In this document: positions 10,919 to 21,389 of the stretch, one piece after another
How the letters are laid out: every line of letters begins with the position of its first letter
Position numbering within the stretch: the first letter of the stretch is position 1
Assembly (NCBI GenBank): GCA_018398585.1
Contig: JAGTTD010000008.1
Coordinates: forward strand, 2,492,501 to 2,556,500
Source of the DNA: Simmondsia chinensis
Lineage: Eukaryota; Streptophyta; Magnoliopsida; Caryophyllales; Simmondsiaceae
Reading direction: 5' to 3'
DNA: 64,000 bases
Notes under the pieces: model-generated
Told to the model about the DNA's origin: nothing
Database searches by the model: none
What the model saw: only the letters and a program-made list of their open reading frames with translations
Translations under genes and position numbers: made by a program

Positions 10919-11982
10919 ACATCTTATTTTTCATCAAAATTAGCTCACTTGAAGTTCAGCAATGTCATATCTACGCAATGGAAGGTGTATTTCAATCTAA
11001 AATCAAGCAAACCATCCCAAATCACAACTGCAACAATACTCCAGCACCAAAATAATTCTTGAGTTAGAGTATAAAACCAATGTTATGCCTTCACCCATCA
11101 GCTTAAACTTGGCACCTAGTTTATTGACATGGTATCAGAGCCTTGTTAATCAAGATATGAGGTGGCATGTACAATATTCCCGCTTCAAGCCCAATGTGCA
11201 TAGGCGTGAGGAGGCATGTTAAAGTATAAAACCATTCCTTAGCTTTCACCAATCAGCTTCAATTTTTGGGAAAGTTGATTTTTTGGCATCTTGGAGCCTT
11301 TATTAGTAAAATCCGCGTATAATACACATTTTGGACACATTCATATTTTTCCCATTGCTAAAATGTTATTCATCTCGTATCCGTATTTTTCCTATTTGAA
11401 AAATATATGATAATTGGAAATAATTAAAATACCTACAACTAAATCACATATTCATAGTTTGCTAAATTTATTACTTTAAGACTCTCAAATTATTGACTGC
11501 AACCTATCATTTACTATGCATCATATTTCTACTTGTGACTAACATTATTTTTTACTTTCATAAGTCAAGGAAAATTTTCCCAACATATTCGTGTACATAG
11601 CCGAACAATACACATCCGTATTACATCTCATTTAATTTCCCTACTGTATTTTCCTAACAGAGCCTTGAATCACCATCAGAAACCTCAGCTTTTAAGAGAG
11701 AGAGAGAGAGAGAGAGGAGACCTGAACATAAGGAGTCAAGAGAGACAACTGCAAAGCCCAACCAAACTGAACACCAGCAGCAACCGTACAACTCAGAATC
11801 AACGTCACCAAACTACACTGCTTCTTCGATCGATCATGCTCCGATGAATCCCCATTCGAAACCCTAAAACTCCGATCTCTCTGTTCATCATCAAACTGTA
11901 CCAATTCAACCTCAGCTTGATCTCGCTTCAAATTCTTGTACGGAACTCGAATCGACACCACAGAATCGGATTTCTCATCCAT
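752..11982 (-). CDS. SUT2: Sucrose/H+ symporter, SUT2/SUC3 type (13 exons; last exon outside window)
   Basis: Membrane sucrose-proton symporter of the GPH/MFS family. Exons, 5' to 3': 11722-11982, 7628-7693, 6970-7068, 6822-6886, 6660-6744, 6506-6539, 6278-6377, 5798-5873, 5069-5413, 3331-3474, 2455-2688, 1752-1815, 752-795. All have GT-AG borders and phases join to 539 residues. Visible motifs are [18 protein letters not shown] at the end of exon 1, GRRRPF at residues 126-131, LLADLSGPDQRN across exons 6-7, and [15 protein letters not shown] in exons 12-13. The long N-terminus and the long hydrophilic loop in exon 9 (residues 263-377) mark the SUT2/SUC3 clade, in which a sensor role has been proposed but is disputed. 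The start ATG (11980-11982) opens the conserved acidic N-terminus. Family members have about 590-600 residues, so the final exon of about 60 codons is missing; nothing like it is visible on the minus strand of 1-751. Introns carry many repeats. No lesion seen. Confidence 0.95.
826..1685. repeat. Non-autonomous TIR element in a SUT2 intron, split by a LINE
   Basis: The ends are inverted: ctctgtttgttttgatgg on the left and, read in reverse, ctctgtttggttcaacgg on the right. Between them are repeated motifs such as ttttccttc-ctg/gag-gaggggaaa. A 5'-truncated RTE LINE (1028-1512) splits it. A related copy lies at about 3729-5000 in another intron of the same gene. No coding capacity. The superfamily is not identified. 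Confidence 0.55.
1028..1512 (+). mobile_element. 5'-truncated RTE-type LINE with (TTG)n 3' end
   Basis: Flanked by a perfect 12-bp target-site duplication, atatgctccatt (1016-1027 and 1513-1524). It starts inside the end of the LINE ORF: about 1039-1105 reads [19 protein letters not shown] then stop, matching the C-terminus of the longer copy at 3841-4904. A pyrimidine-rich 3' UTR follows, then the conserved tail at about 1378-1495 (cggaaacagcctctc; aaggctgcgtacatc; cccagaccctgcttatgcg) and pure TTG repeats. This is the best partner-LINE copy for the 5S-headed SINEs in this window. Confidence 0.85.
1930..2415. repeat. hAT-like MITE rich in gagctcg motifs, degraded
   Basis: A non-coding stretch dense in gctcg/cgagc words, ending gcttgtttacacccc. 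This is the reverse of the taggggtgtaaacgag end seen in the element at 46749-47183. The left end is eroded. It lies in the intron between exons 11 and 12 of the SUT2-like gene. Confidence 0.5.
3729..5000. repeat. Second copy of the ctctgtttg TIR element, also split by a LINE
   Basis: The left end, ggctctgtttgtttttattc, and internal motifs (ttttcctccattgaggagaaa; tttcatggaggggaaac; aagcatgaacctcat) match the element at 826-1685. An RTE LINE (3841-4904) interrupts it. The right terminus is eroded near 5000. It sits in intron 9 of the SUT2-like gene. Confidence 0.5.
3841..4904 (-). mobile_element. 5'-truncated RTE-type LINE with C-terminal ORF portion
   Basis: Bounded by a perfect 17-bp duplication, gcttccactcaacaaaa (3824-3840 and 4905-4921). 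Minus-strand codons from about 4904 to 4328 are open for about 190 residues. They match the region after the reverse transcriptase core of plant RTE LINEs: [51 protein letters not shown] and RGRPKKSW. Endonuclease and RT catalytic domains are absent, so the copy is dead on arrival. The 3' UTR (about 3930-4320) contains a degenerate agcatgta minisatellite. The terminus has the shared tail (3850-3930) and a short TTG-type end. Inserted antisense to nothing else here; same strand as the host gene. Confidence 0.9.
8946..9440 (-). mobile_element. TRIM-like element interrupted by an RTE LINE
   Basis: Read on the minus strand, two short terminal repeats of about 75 bases (9440-9370 and 9025-8946) share gttagag/ctaacaa...ttgggata-ttagttcct motifs. 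The first is followed by a tgatatgatatgatctt stretch, resembling a decayed initiator-Met primer-binding site. The layout matches the element at 11066-11290. The LINE at 9026-9231 splits it. No coding capacity. It lies in intron 1 of the SUT2-like gene. Confidence 0.5.
9026..9231 (+). mobile_element. RTE LINE 3' end with (TTG)n tail
   Basis: An 11-bp perfect target-site duplication, tgtcctttcat (9015-9025 and 9232-9242), flanks a piece of LINE 3' UTR, a degenerate conserved tail (gggggcactcggacacaagcc; gaaggagtaagg) and a TTG repeat. No coding sequence remains. Confidence 0.8.
9595..9742 (+). mobile_element. RTE LINE coding fragment with expanded A-tract
   Basis: Plus-strand codons read [20 protein letters not shown], the same block as [11 protein letters not shown] in the LINE at 3841-4904. 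The frame then runs into about 30 A residues (9713-9740), where RTE proteins normally have a short Pro-Lys-Lys run, so the A-tract looks like an expanded internal lysine tract and not a poly(A) tail. Ends not resolved. Confidence 0.6.
9777..10055. repeat. Imperfect tandem duplication (about 140-bp unit)
   Basis: Two adjacent stretches (about 9777-9925 and 9931-10055) share, in order, catag/atggcttaattgca, cttatttca/cttgtttcattag, gattcatg..gcgacatgat, and cttactataaattgttattgtag or its counterpart. No coding content. Function unknown. Confidence 0.45.
10300..10720 (-). mobile_element. Remnant of a copia-type LTR
   Basis: Contains tttacgtggaaaaccctc, a pattern common in plant copia LTRs, a TATA-like tatatatag (10500-10508) readable on either strand, and a block near 10560-10640 that recurs at about 22345-22405 in the decayed copia. 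Ends, PBS and coding regions were not found, so this could be a solo LTR or a fragment. Confidence 0.35.
10868..10914. repeat. (CT)n microsatellite
   Basis: Nearly uninterrupted CT dinucleotides inside intron 1 of the SUT2-like gene. A complementary GA run lies at 11696-11716, directly after the exon 1 splice donor. Confidence 0.9.
11066..11290 (+). mobile_element. TRIM-like mini retrotransposon
   Basis: Two short similar terminal repeats start ttagagtataaaacca (about 11067) and ttaaagtataaaacca (about 11219), each continuing into ttcaccaatcagctt-like sequence. Directly after the first is tggtatcagagcc (11132-11144), a match to the initiator-Met tRNA primer-binding site. The interior is only about 80 bases and ends cgtgaggaggcatg. 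This is TRIM architecture with no coding capacity. Confidence 0.65.
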
Positions 11983-12330
11983 CGGATTGAAATCTACATG
12001 AAATTAAAGACGGAGAAGTGAAGATCTGGTAAAAAAGATCAAAACTTTAGGGTGAATTTCTCGGTGATTGAAGGAATTTGCATGCTAGAGAGAGAGAGAA
12101 AGAGTGATGAATCTGGGTCAAAATTTTTGGGCGGGTGGCACTGACAAGTAAGCAACGAACAAAGATGAGAAATGGATTTTACGGTGGATTGTAGGTGTAG
12201 GGAGTTCGGGTGTTTCCTTGATTTTTCACCGTTGGATGGGAATCCGACGGATACTAGTGGCTTGGTGATGTGATGGTAGGTGTCTAAACTATTTTTCACA
12301 AAGGAAAATTATCATGTCGATATCTTGGCG
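11983..12330 (-). promoter_or_regulatory. Upstream/leader region of the SUT2-like gene
   Basis: Sequence just upstream of the SUT2-like start codon, less AT-rich than its surroundings. It includes a short CT-rich stretch on the gene strand (about 12086-12105), common in plant 5' leaders. No convincing TATA box was found, so the transcription start is unknown. A hAT-like MITE begins about 100 bases further upstream. Confidence 0.35.
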
Positions 12331-12430
12331 TTTTGGTCATTTATTACCTAAATACTATAAACTTTTAATATATATATATATGTTTATATATATATATATA
12401 TAAAGAACTGAGTATTGTTAAATTTTTATC

Positions 12431-13003
12431 TAAGGATGACAAATGTGTCGTGTTGTGTCATATTCGTGTTCGTACTATGCGAGGGCTCTTAGAAATGAGG
12501 TCAACCCGAACCCGGCTCATTTATTAAACGGGTTACGAACTCTCAACCATTATCCGACCTAATTATTAAATGGGTAACCCGCGGGTTACCCATTTAATTA
12601 TGCTGTTGACTTTTTTTTAATCAAATGCTAGTTTTTTAACTTACAAATATGTTAATAATGCAACTTATAGTTGATACTACCAATAAATACTTGTTATATT
12701 TATAATTGTTAAAATAAATTATTAAATTAATATTACTAAATATAGTTTTAAATTATCTTAACTAATAAAAACATATATAATAACAATAACGTATAACTTA
12801 AATGTTTAACATAACTATATAAACGGATCAATCGTGTCGAAAACAAGTTACACGGGTCAAACCTAAATTCAATCCAATTACCTAAACAGGTTAAACGGGT
12901 CAACCCAAAATCCGCTGGCCTTCAAAACCCCCAACCCAAACCCGCTATCTTCGTGTTGTGTCTGTGTCGTGCTATTGTATCGTGTTAAAGTTCGCCAGCC
13001 CTA
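12431..13003. repeat. hAT-like MITE, family 1 copy 1 (573 bp)
   Basis: Left end taaggatgacaaatgtgtcg, right end (reversed) tagggctggcgaactttaac; both are variants of tagggatggcaaa. Internal landmarks are aacgggttac, gggtaacccgcgggttaccc and cgtgtcgaaaac. Two further copies lie at 40272-40794 and 40939-41485. The flanking 8-mers tttttatc and ttgttacg match only partly. Confidence 0.7.
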
Positions 13004-13815
13004 TTGTTACGGAGCCTTTTAGACTTGACTTAACAAAAAATCGGAATTATCAATCCGCTCCAATACTATGTTAAAGTTTAGACTCAATAAAAACAAAATA
13101 AACTAAGAAAATTAAAATGCGACTTGAATGATGATTCCACAACTCTTGCTTGAAACCAAATACAGAGGAACAAAAACACACGGTCTTAAACCAAACAGTG
13201 AGAAGAAAAACAACTGAAAAGTAAAATAATTCAATAACAACTTGAATAAAATTTTAGACTAAGGACTAGACAAATTTTGATATTAAGATGGATGTACTCT
13301 CGGTAAAAACAAAATCAAAATTCTGATTATTTAATGATAATCCTTGTGAATTTTGATTCTAAAAGCTTATGACAGAAACCAAAACAGAGAAAGCTAAAAT
13401 CATAGCTTGGACCAAAACAGAGATAAGAAAAATAACTTTATTGGATGAACCAACTTTCCTAATAATTGATTTCAAACCTCGTTATAGAACCAAATTGGAG
13501 TTGTAAGAGTAAAGAAATCAATTTATAAATGTACTGGGTTACTCTATCTATTGCCAATTGATTTTAGGATGGAACCCTACATTGGCTTTTATGTGGACCT
13601 CGTATATTCTAACTCCATATGAAACTTAACAGGTACTTTGAGTTTTAAAAATTTTATCACTTAGGTATTTTGAAGTTTTAAAATTTTATTAGTTAGGTAC
13701 CCTTACATAGAATTTGATAGAATTTTGATGGAAAATGCTTAATTAAAACAAGATTCCGGCAAAGTATATGTTTTTCTGAGAATTTGATGTTTTTAACCAG
13801 AAACGCCGATACAAC

Positions 13816-14450
13816 CAAGGTTATTAAAATTGAAATTTTACTTAAAATCGGTAGGGGCTTTTAGAATTGGAATCGTAGAATCGAATCGAGAATCGTAAGA
13901 TTCTACTACATGTATAGTATAATTATTTTTAGTATTAATATGAGTAATATGGTTCAAAAATTTATTTATAAGACCTAAACTTACATAGGTATATATAAAA
14001 AATACAATCAAATATGATAAAATTATTACCATGCAACATAGATGTGTCGTTTTATGCTACAATCATCATGTGAGCTTTTGTGATATATGCTACTAATCGA
14101 GTTTCATATTAAGATTAAAAATAAAACAAAACGTACTTTAAGTTTCTTGAAAATATATAAACGCTTAATTAACTTTCTTTTACTTCCGGCTAATAAAGTA
14201 AGTTCGCCTATAATATACGCTTTTTTTTTTTTGCATTTTAACTTTTTATTTGTATATGTTGATAGAATTGAGGTTGAATTGGTAAAATCGTAAAATCGTA
14301 TTACTATTTTATCAGTTAATTTCATGCAATATCAACAAATCGTAAGATTCTACAAAATTAAGATTCTACTTAAGATTCAGATCGGTCGAACATTGTGAAA
14401 GCGTAAAATTGCAAGATTCTAAAATTCAAATCGGGATTTTAATAACCATG
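13816..14450. repeat. hAT-like MITE, family 2 (635 bp)
   Basis: Terminal inverted repeats caaggttattaaaat and (reversed) catggttattaaaat, flanked by a perfect 8-bp duplication gatacaac (13808-13815 and 14451-14458). The inside has many taagattct/agaatc words and no coding frame. It sits within a second repeat (about 13625-14680) whose arms carry aggtactt and its inverse. Confidence 0.75.
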
Positions 14451-15742
14451 GATACAACACATGATCTTGATAATATATGTAGTTTACATTAAAATTGGGT
14501 GTAATGTTTTGTCGTAATTCGTTCAATTTTTATAGAAAATATTTTTAACAAAAATGCTAAGTCAATGTTTTTTATGTAAAATTGTTTAAATTCATACAAA
14601 AAATTATCAAATTCAGGGGTACCTAGGTAATATATGCTCAAACCTTACAATACTTAAGTAATAATTTTCCTTTCAAAAATGTTATTTTTTTGGCTTTGAA
14701 AAGGAAGAAAAAAATCAGTATTTTTCTTTTAAAATAGAAGTACAATAAAAAAAATTAATATTTTTTGTTTAAAGTGCTTTTAAAAAGCTAGTTTTTTCAC
14801 ACTTAGCCGAGCAAGCTAGGATAGACTTAGTTATGGAACGTGAAAATCCAAAGGAGTTAAATAAAAATAACTTTTCTTAAAAATGAAAATAAATACAACA
14901 TCGCTCTAATAAGAGTCACCAACAAGTGGGGGAGAAAAACGTGTCTCGGACCTAAGACCTCGTGCTTAAAGTGGGTAACCTAATCACTTCTCCCATACTA
15001 TATATATATATATTTTGTTTTCTGATGTAAACAAAAATTATAGTATCGGAGGAGGAGGGATGATGAGGAGAGTTGGTGACGTAATAAATTATTTTAGGGT
15101 AGAGTTTTTGTTAACAAAATTATCAATTCTAAGATAATTTTGTGGCTCTTACTTTTTATAAGTTACACCATTAATTTAACAATAATAATTTTTACTCTCA
15201 CAATAACAACTCTTTTATTTTTGTTTATAAAGTTTTTACTTTTCTACCAAGTAAAGAGATCCTTTCAAGTGTATGGTGACGGGGGATTGTTGATTTGGTC
15301 ATTGAAAGTGATGTCCATGGCCAGGGTTATTCATCGTAGGATTAACCGTATATTAAAGTATTTCGATTCGATTAATAATAGATTAAAAATTTAAAAATTT
15401 TAAATTGTCAACTTCACTGGTACAATGTTTGAACTTCGACTTTGGTATGTTAATAACGGAAACTAATAAAGTATCCAATGACGACGTGAAATTAGCTTTT
15501 AAAGCTGAATTAGAAATGTGAGTAAATGTACGACCCTTTTGGTAGCTTTTTGTTATTTGCTTTTGGGTTTTTAGTTAAAAATTATATCTAAAATTTTTTT
15601 TATTAGTTTGTTGTTTTCAGGTTTTTTTTTTTTTTAATGAAAGTTGAAAATAAAAAATAAAAATAAGAAAAAGTCATTTTCAGAATCAAAATTATAAATA
15701 AAAAATAATACCAAAATATAGTATCAACAGGATACTGCTGCT

Positions 15743-16286
15743 TTTTTTTGGTAATTAGTGGCAAAACTGCGCAACAAAACAGGAAACTCGGCAAAATGAG
15801 CCCCTGAAAATCCCGAAACCGGGAGACTTACAGAACAGACCCAAAAGAGAAAAACAGGGAGACAACAAAAAGAAATAGGCGCAACCAAACCAAAAAATAG
15901 AACAAACCACGACCATCAAAACAGGAGAAGGAGACAAAAAATAAAAAAGACAGGACGACGGAAGAAGCTAAAGCAGAGCCACCCAAAAGACCACCTGGCT
16001 GGAACTCAGCTGAAAAAAAAACAGACAAACAAAACACAGAAAACAGGAGCTGGACTGAAACCTCAACCCCAAAACCAACCACCTCAGTTACCAAGCAGCT
16101 TTGCCACCCTAGGTGGATCGAAGCCATCAAAACTAAACCCTACTAATTTCCCCATCTCAATTGCTCGCTCCGCTTGCATAATCATCTCGTCATACTTCGC
16201 TTCTGAGATCTTGTCATACGTATTTTCCCTATTCTGTTTTTTCTTCTTCCCGGCTGTCTTTGACGATCTTCCCCATTTCGCCTCAT
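15743..16286 (-). mobile_element. L1-like retroposon, truncated, poly(A) tail
   Basis: Flanked by a 16-bp duplication with one mismatch, acaggatactgctgct (15727-15742) and acaggatattgctgct (16287-16302). The minus strand has a C-terminal coding fragment at about 16286-16102 (EAKWGRSSKTAGKKKKQN ... FDPPRVAKLLGN, then stop). A T-rich 3' UTR and a cactaattacc(a)n terminus follow, like the other L1-like ends in the window. Which L1 ORF the fragment represents is unclear. Confidence 0.7.
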
Positions 16287-16369
16287 ACAGGATATTGCTG
16301 CTAATTTTATTTTTATAAAAATTATTAGAAATTACTCATAATCATAGTCATAGTCATGGATATGATTGG

Positions 16370-16487
16370 GGCTACTCGAAAATAGCCTATTTTCGAGGTA
16401 CCACCTTGAAGGGGAAAAGCTGCTTACATCCACTCTCCAGACCCTATTTAGACGGGAGCCCTTTGGACATTAGGAATGTTGCTTTTT
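16370..16487 (+). mobile_element. Tail-only RTE LINE/SINE copy
   Basis: Contains only the conserved tail (aaaatagcctattttcg; aaaagctgcttacatcc; cagaccctatttagacggg). It is bounded by an 18-bp duplication with one mismatch, agtcatggatatgattgg and agtcatagatatgattgg. The head is lost, so LINE and SINE origins cannot be told apart. Confidence 0.8.
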
Positions 16488-16544
16488 AGTCATAGATATG
16501 ATTGGTGAGTGCATTTAACAATGTTTATAATCAACTTCGCCATC

Positions 16545-16955
16545 TAAGGCTCCGTTCAATAGAGGGGGAAATATTTTTTCCCCGAAAAAATTTTTCTTTG
16601 GAAAAGATTTTTCAAGGTTAATCAAATTTCACTTTAGATTTTTCACAGTTTGTTTCAACGAAAAACGTGTTCCCACTTTATGATATTGCTTTATTTATTT
16701 TAAAAACAAACATCTTCCATCAATCATTTTATAATTTCTTATAACCAATATAAACTCAATCCAATCCAAACTCGGACTAATGAATACCTCGAGGCTTTAA
16801 AGTGATGAATCCCCCCATTTTAAAAGGGAAGTCATTTTCCACCATTTGAAGGGCTCTCGGAAAATTTTTTCCATCAAAGAATGTGTGCCAAATAATGGAA
16901 AACAAGAAAAATAATTCTTAAAATCTAATTCTCTCCCTAAACAAATGGAGCCTTA
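16545..16955. repeat. TIR/MITE-like element
   Basis: Ends taaggctccgttcaataga and (reversed) taaggctccatttgtttag, with dense ggaaa/ttttcc motifs between. No coding capacity. Duplication not resolved. Confidence 0.55.
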
Positions 16956-16995
16956 AGCCGACAATGCGACTCAAACCCGAGCTCCAAATGAACAG

Positions 16996-17386
16996 TGATG
17001 TGGCCCGTATCTTGGCAAACAGAAGATCGGGCGAATAAGAGGTTGTACCCGCATGGGAATCTTCTAGATAGTAGATGCCGATTAACTTAATTTTGCTAGG
17101 TTGCTTTAATTTTTACATAGGAATTTTGTTGAGATAGAATTGTTTTAATTTCTTATTTATCCTGATTTATTTTAGTCTTTAAGCTTACTTAAGAAAGCTC
17201 CTCATGGTTTAATTCACTTAATTTTTCAGAGATTTTATTCGTTTATGTATTTCTTTCTTATTCTCATGTTGTGAGAATCAAGAATAGAACTTTCCCTTTT
17301 GTTTCTTAATTGTTTTCGCAATAGAAATTAAAGGAAGGATGTTCAATCTTTTCGTTCCTGAACTTTTTTCTTTTTGCACTGCATCA
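16996..17386 (+). mobile_element. Solo LTR, copy 1
   Basis: Starts tgatgtggcccgtatcttgg and ends actgcatca, a TG...CA LTR pattern. It is similar along its length to 27289-27689 (shared ttaattttgctagg, tttaagcttactt, tagaaattaaa). No internal retroelement sequence is attached on either side. Confidence 0.55.
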
Positions 17387-17907
17387 CACAATCTTTTAAA
17401 TTTTATAACGAGTTGACTAGACTTGGCTCATTTATACCCAACCGAGCCAAAAATGCTACTAATATACATTGTTAATTAGAAAAACACGAAAAAATGGACA
17501 GAAATTGGGCTTATAAATGGGCCTAATTTAACAAAGTAGAGGCCAGATTTCTACCCAAATGGGCTCGCAATGGCCTAGTGGACCAATATGTTAATTATTT
17601 TCTGACCCGGGTCTGAATCAGTTTATGCGCATCTCGACTAATTTTCAAATTTCACATATCGCCCACTTAAAAGGTTTCATATGTTAATTTAACAGGATAG
17701 CTGTGAGGCCTTTGAATCTAATACCTTGTCTTATGAATTGATCGTGTTTGAGGATCTGTTTAACTAAACTTTTTTTATGGAAAAAAAGTATTTTGTCAGA
17801 AAAAAGTATTATTTAGGATTTAGGAGCGTTTAGTCATAAAATGAAAATAATTTTAAATGAAAACAGAAGTTGTTTTATGTTTTTAAGCATAAGCAGGAAA
17901 CTAGTGT

Positions 17908-18190
17908 CGCTCCAACAAAATGCTCGTTTTCTCGACGCTTTTATGAGTATTTGTCGTCGCTTGAAAGAGTCGAGCCGCGAACTACTGATGCTAGAACAAT
18001 GTGTCGGGAAACTAGGTGTCGCGTTATATCGACGCATTTTAGCGTCGAGGATCTCGACGCATTTTGGCGCTCAGCATCTCGACACTTATTTTCGTCGAGA
18101 CACTTGACTTTTTTATGCGTCGAGACCCTTGACGTACAAAGACGTCCAATCCCACCATGCTGTTATGCGTTGAGAGCCTCGACCCATAAT
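17908..18190 (+). repeat. Degraded CACTA terminus with subterminal repeats
   Basis: cgctccaacaaaatgctcg (17908 on) resembles a CACTA end (cactacaacaaaa). It is followed by about ten copies of a cgtcgag/ctcgacgc motif in both orientations, typical of CACTA subterminal regions. It lies 350 bp beyond the 3' end of the Transposase_24 gene, on the side expected if both belong to one element. Positions 18191-18540 show no other feature. Confidence 0.5.
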
Positions 18191-18542
18191 CCTGTCAAGA
18201 CTATGATTAATGGTTGGAGATATTCGATGTATAATTCCATCTAGTATTTGTACTCATTCAATCGTCTGATACTATGATTAATATGTATTTTTTTAATATA
18301 AATATTTTATTGAACCAAAAGGATTATAATGTCTATTGTCATTCTTTCAAAATAATGTATCTGAACATTAAAACAGCTACATTCATATTAAGCCATCAAA
18401 AATCAATTGTCCTTTCCCCAAAATACAATCTTCTAGCAAAAAACAAAAAATCGATAGTGCCACATACAAAATGCCGTTTATATATTCCAAAAAAGATAAT
18501 AAGATCTAAGTTTAACATGTCTAAAGAGTCATTGTCAACTGT

Positions 18543-20664
18543 CTAACTTTGTGAGCTTGGAGATGCAGGTATATTCCTTGAATCATGATCATTTGACGCA
18601 CCCGGAGACTGCAAAAACAACAATTTATATTACTCGATTTAGAAAGCATCTCTCATGTTTGCAAAAATTTCACATTTCAACAACATATAACAAATAAATA
18701 TGCATGAAGCAAGATAAGTGACATAAATTATTCACCTGTGTAGCAGCCATATTAAGAGCTACTTCAACAGCCTCCAACATTTCGTTTGAGGCTTCACCAC
18801 TACGAACTACACCTAATACTCCAACAAGTTGGCTTGTAAGTATTCTCATCATATTGTCTCTATCACGATTTTGCCTTTTAATGTTATCCAACTCCATTTT
18901 CATTCTTTCAATTTCTGAAGAGTCATTCATACATGAATGTCCTCTTTTATTCAATTCACCTCTCACACCATATATATCAGCCCTAATTACTCCAAATCCA
19001 TAACCAAGAACTCGATGGCCCGGATTTTCTTCATCATACATAAGCTCATCAAAAACTTCATCCTCTATTTGTAGACGAGACTTTGAAGGGGAAGAATTTT
19101 CAACACGTTCATCAACCAAAGATTTGGTGTACTCCTTCATAAAAAGAAGAAACATTAGAACTAAATGAGCGAAAAAAATAAGATAATTATAGTTGTAAGT
19201 ACAAATGAGTTATTGATTTATATACCATGAATTCTTAGGACCTCGAATTAGGCAAATAACCACCATCCTTTGTTATGTGTGTTTCTTTGAAGAACTCCAA
19301 ATGGGTGGGTTGCCTTCCATTAGCACATACCTACAACCGACATTTGAACATTAATTTGAACAATTGGAGAACTATAAACTTTTAATAGACTTATTACTTA
19401 ACAAAAATATTACAAAATCTTTTCTTTTATTAGCATAGCTTGTTGAACCACTGGTATGAATGTAATCTTAAGTTGCCCGTGCTTTTCTTTCATTTTCAGA
19501 CAATTTCTGTCATTAAAATGTAACAACACGGTCATATTTACTACTATATTAATACGAATGCATAACATAATGTTGCTAAGGATTGAAAAATCAATATCAA
19601 AACATAGAAAAACATGAGGTAGAATGCAAGAAGAATTCTCTCTAGAAGTTTAATGTATTACCTTTCCTTTATCAGAAAACCAATACTCTACCAATTTATC
19701 CATTGGTCCCGATTTATTGAAGAAGGCACTAATGCAGCAATTTGAGCTTCAGACTTAAGAGGACTGTAATACTCAGATTTTAGCTCATGTTTGTATTGCC
19801 TCCAATGTTTATCAACATGTTTGGGAATTCCCTTATCAATAATTACATCTTTTTGCATCAAAAACTTGAACTGCGCCATTGAGATTAAACAACAATTTAT
19901 TATGTGCACATATATTACTATCATGAACATAATACAAAGGAATAAATAAAGCAACCAACCAAATGTGCATAATACTTACTCGAACGGTATCAATTATATC
20001 ACCTTTATATTGTTTGTTAAATTCATGCCAATTAAGTATCCCAATAGGACAATAGCGTCCATTCCCTGCTACATCTTGTAGGAAGTGCACCAACACACTA
20101 CCACCCTTCTTGATTGGTTGATGAAATTCATTAAATCGAACCACAAATCGTGATCCTTCTGCAGCATGCCAAACACCCCGTGCAACTATAGATCCACTCA
20201 TCATACTGTCTTTTCCTTCACCATCTATTCCAAATAAATAAATCAAATATAAAAATCACTAGTATCATGATATTAGTCTTATGTAAACTTAGTGCTTCAC
20301 AATTCAAACACTTACCTACAATCTTAACTTCCTCATTCTCATCAAACACAATATTATCCTCCCAACCCGGAGATTGAGTAGATGCTTTTGATCGTTGACC
20401 TGTAGATGCTCTTGATTGTTGACCTATAGAAGCTCTTGATCGTTGACCGGTAGATGCTCCCTCGTGATGATTTTCATCATCTCTTGGATCGGACAATGGT
20501 AATCTTTGCACATGTGAGTTTGCGGCCTGTGTCGATGCAGGCGAAGAGGGCACATTTGGCTGTAAATTTGGCTCAACAAATGGATCCATGTCCGAATTCG
20601 AGGGAGCAATTGGTGAACCCATTGTTGTTCTTGTTCGCTTGCTTCGAAAATTTACTTTCTTCAT
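18543..20664 (-). pseudogene. En/Spm (CACTA) Transposase_24-like gene, spliced but broken
   Basis: Seven putative exons: 20316-20664, 20224-19980, 19870-19662, 19506-19414, 19330-19226, 19134-18736, 18608-18543, all with GT-AG borders. Exon 2 carries RFNEFHQPIKKGGSVL and YCPIGILNWHEFNKQYK; exon 3 has HWRQYKHELKSEYY; exon 5 has NGRQPTHLEFFKETH. These are characteristic of the plant Transposase_24 family. Lesions: a one-base frameshift near 19706, a stop inside exon 4 (about 19480) and a stop near the end of exon 5 (about 19232). The last exons keep a charged helical segment and a Ser/Pro-rich end. No tnp2-type transposase lies nearby, so this is probably a CACTA remnant. A domesticated gene is unlikely given three lesions. 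Confidence 0.75.
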
Positions 20665-20699
20665 GGTATATCTGGCTTTATAAGTTTAAGAATTCAACA

Positions 20700-21175
20700 A
20701 CACAATTATATATTAGTTTAGCTATTCATTAAGTATTGCTTAATACAACTTGTATCCATATCTTCAAATGCCAAGTTGATAACCAAATTTCCCAAAAATT
20801 CAATTTTTCTCATAAGCTACATATTATTTTTGTTTTAATAACTAGCACAACAATAATACAATCGGGGACATGCAATAACCTAATATCAAAAATTGATTAC
20901 TTATAGTTTATCAAACGTTTGATTTGTTTCATATGTCAAGCAAATGCACACTAGTTTATAAACTTACAAACATCGATGACCAAAAAAAAAAAAAATTTAC
21001 AAACATTGATATATGATTTAGTGATAAGATCATGTAGTTCAAGTTGCATCTGTTGGTGTATTTTCAAAATATGTGTTGAATAATACGTATATATGTTAAA
21101 TGTTGTTTATGTATGTATAAGATGTATTTGAGATTGTCCCGATACTTGTTTTGAATGTTTAGAGCTTGTTAGGGG
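20700..21175. other. No feature recognised
   Basis: AT-rich sequence upstream of the transposase-like gene. No reciprocal CACTA end and no coding-like frame seen. Confidence 0.4.
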
Positions 21176-21385
21176 AGTGTGTCGATACATGGACCATGTG
21201 TGTCGACACACAATCCAACAGAACGATGGGGAATCAGATGTGTGTCGACACACATGGCCCGTGTGTCGACACACAGCCATTTACAGAAACGCACGGAGGA
21301 AGTCTGTGTGTCGACACATAGGAAGTGTGTGTCGACACACAGATCTACAGTAAATCTGTGTGTCGAACTGTGTGTTGACACACAG
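21176..21385. repeat. Cluster of gtgtgtcgacacac palindromes
   Basis: About eight palindromic or near-palindromic 14-mers around tgtcgaca (including about 21200, 21239, 21261, 21307, 21328 and 21372) within 210 bases, with unrelated spacers. It lies upstream of a decayed retroelement and may be part of its LTR or leader. Confidence 0.75.
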
Positions 21386-21389
21386 CTTG

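Noticed and set aside
10771..11055. 94-codon Ser/Leu frame
   Set aside because: Translation of a CT microsatellite within an intron.
15828..16130. 100-codon hydrophobic minus-strand frame
   Set aside because: T-rich 3' UTR of an L1-like element; phenylalanine/serine-rich translation without family features.
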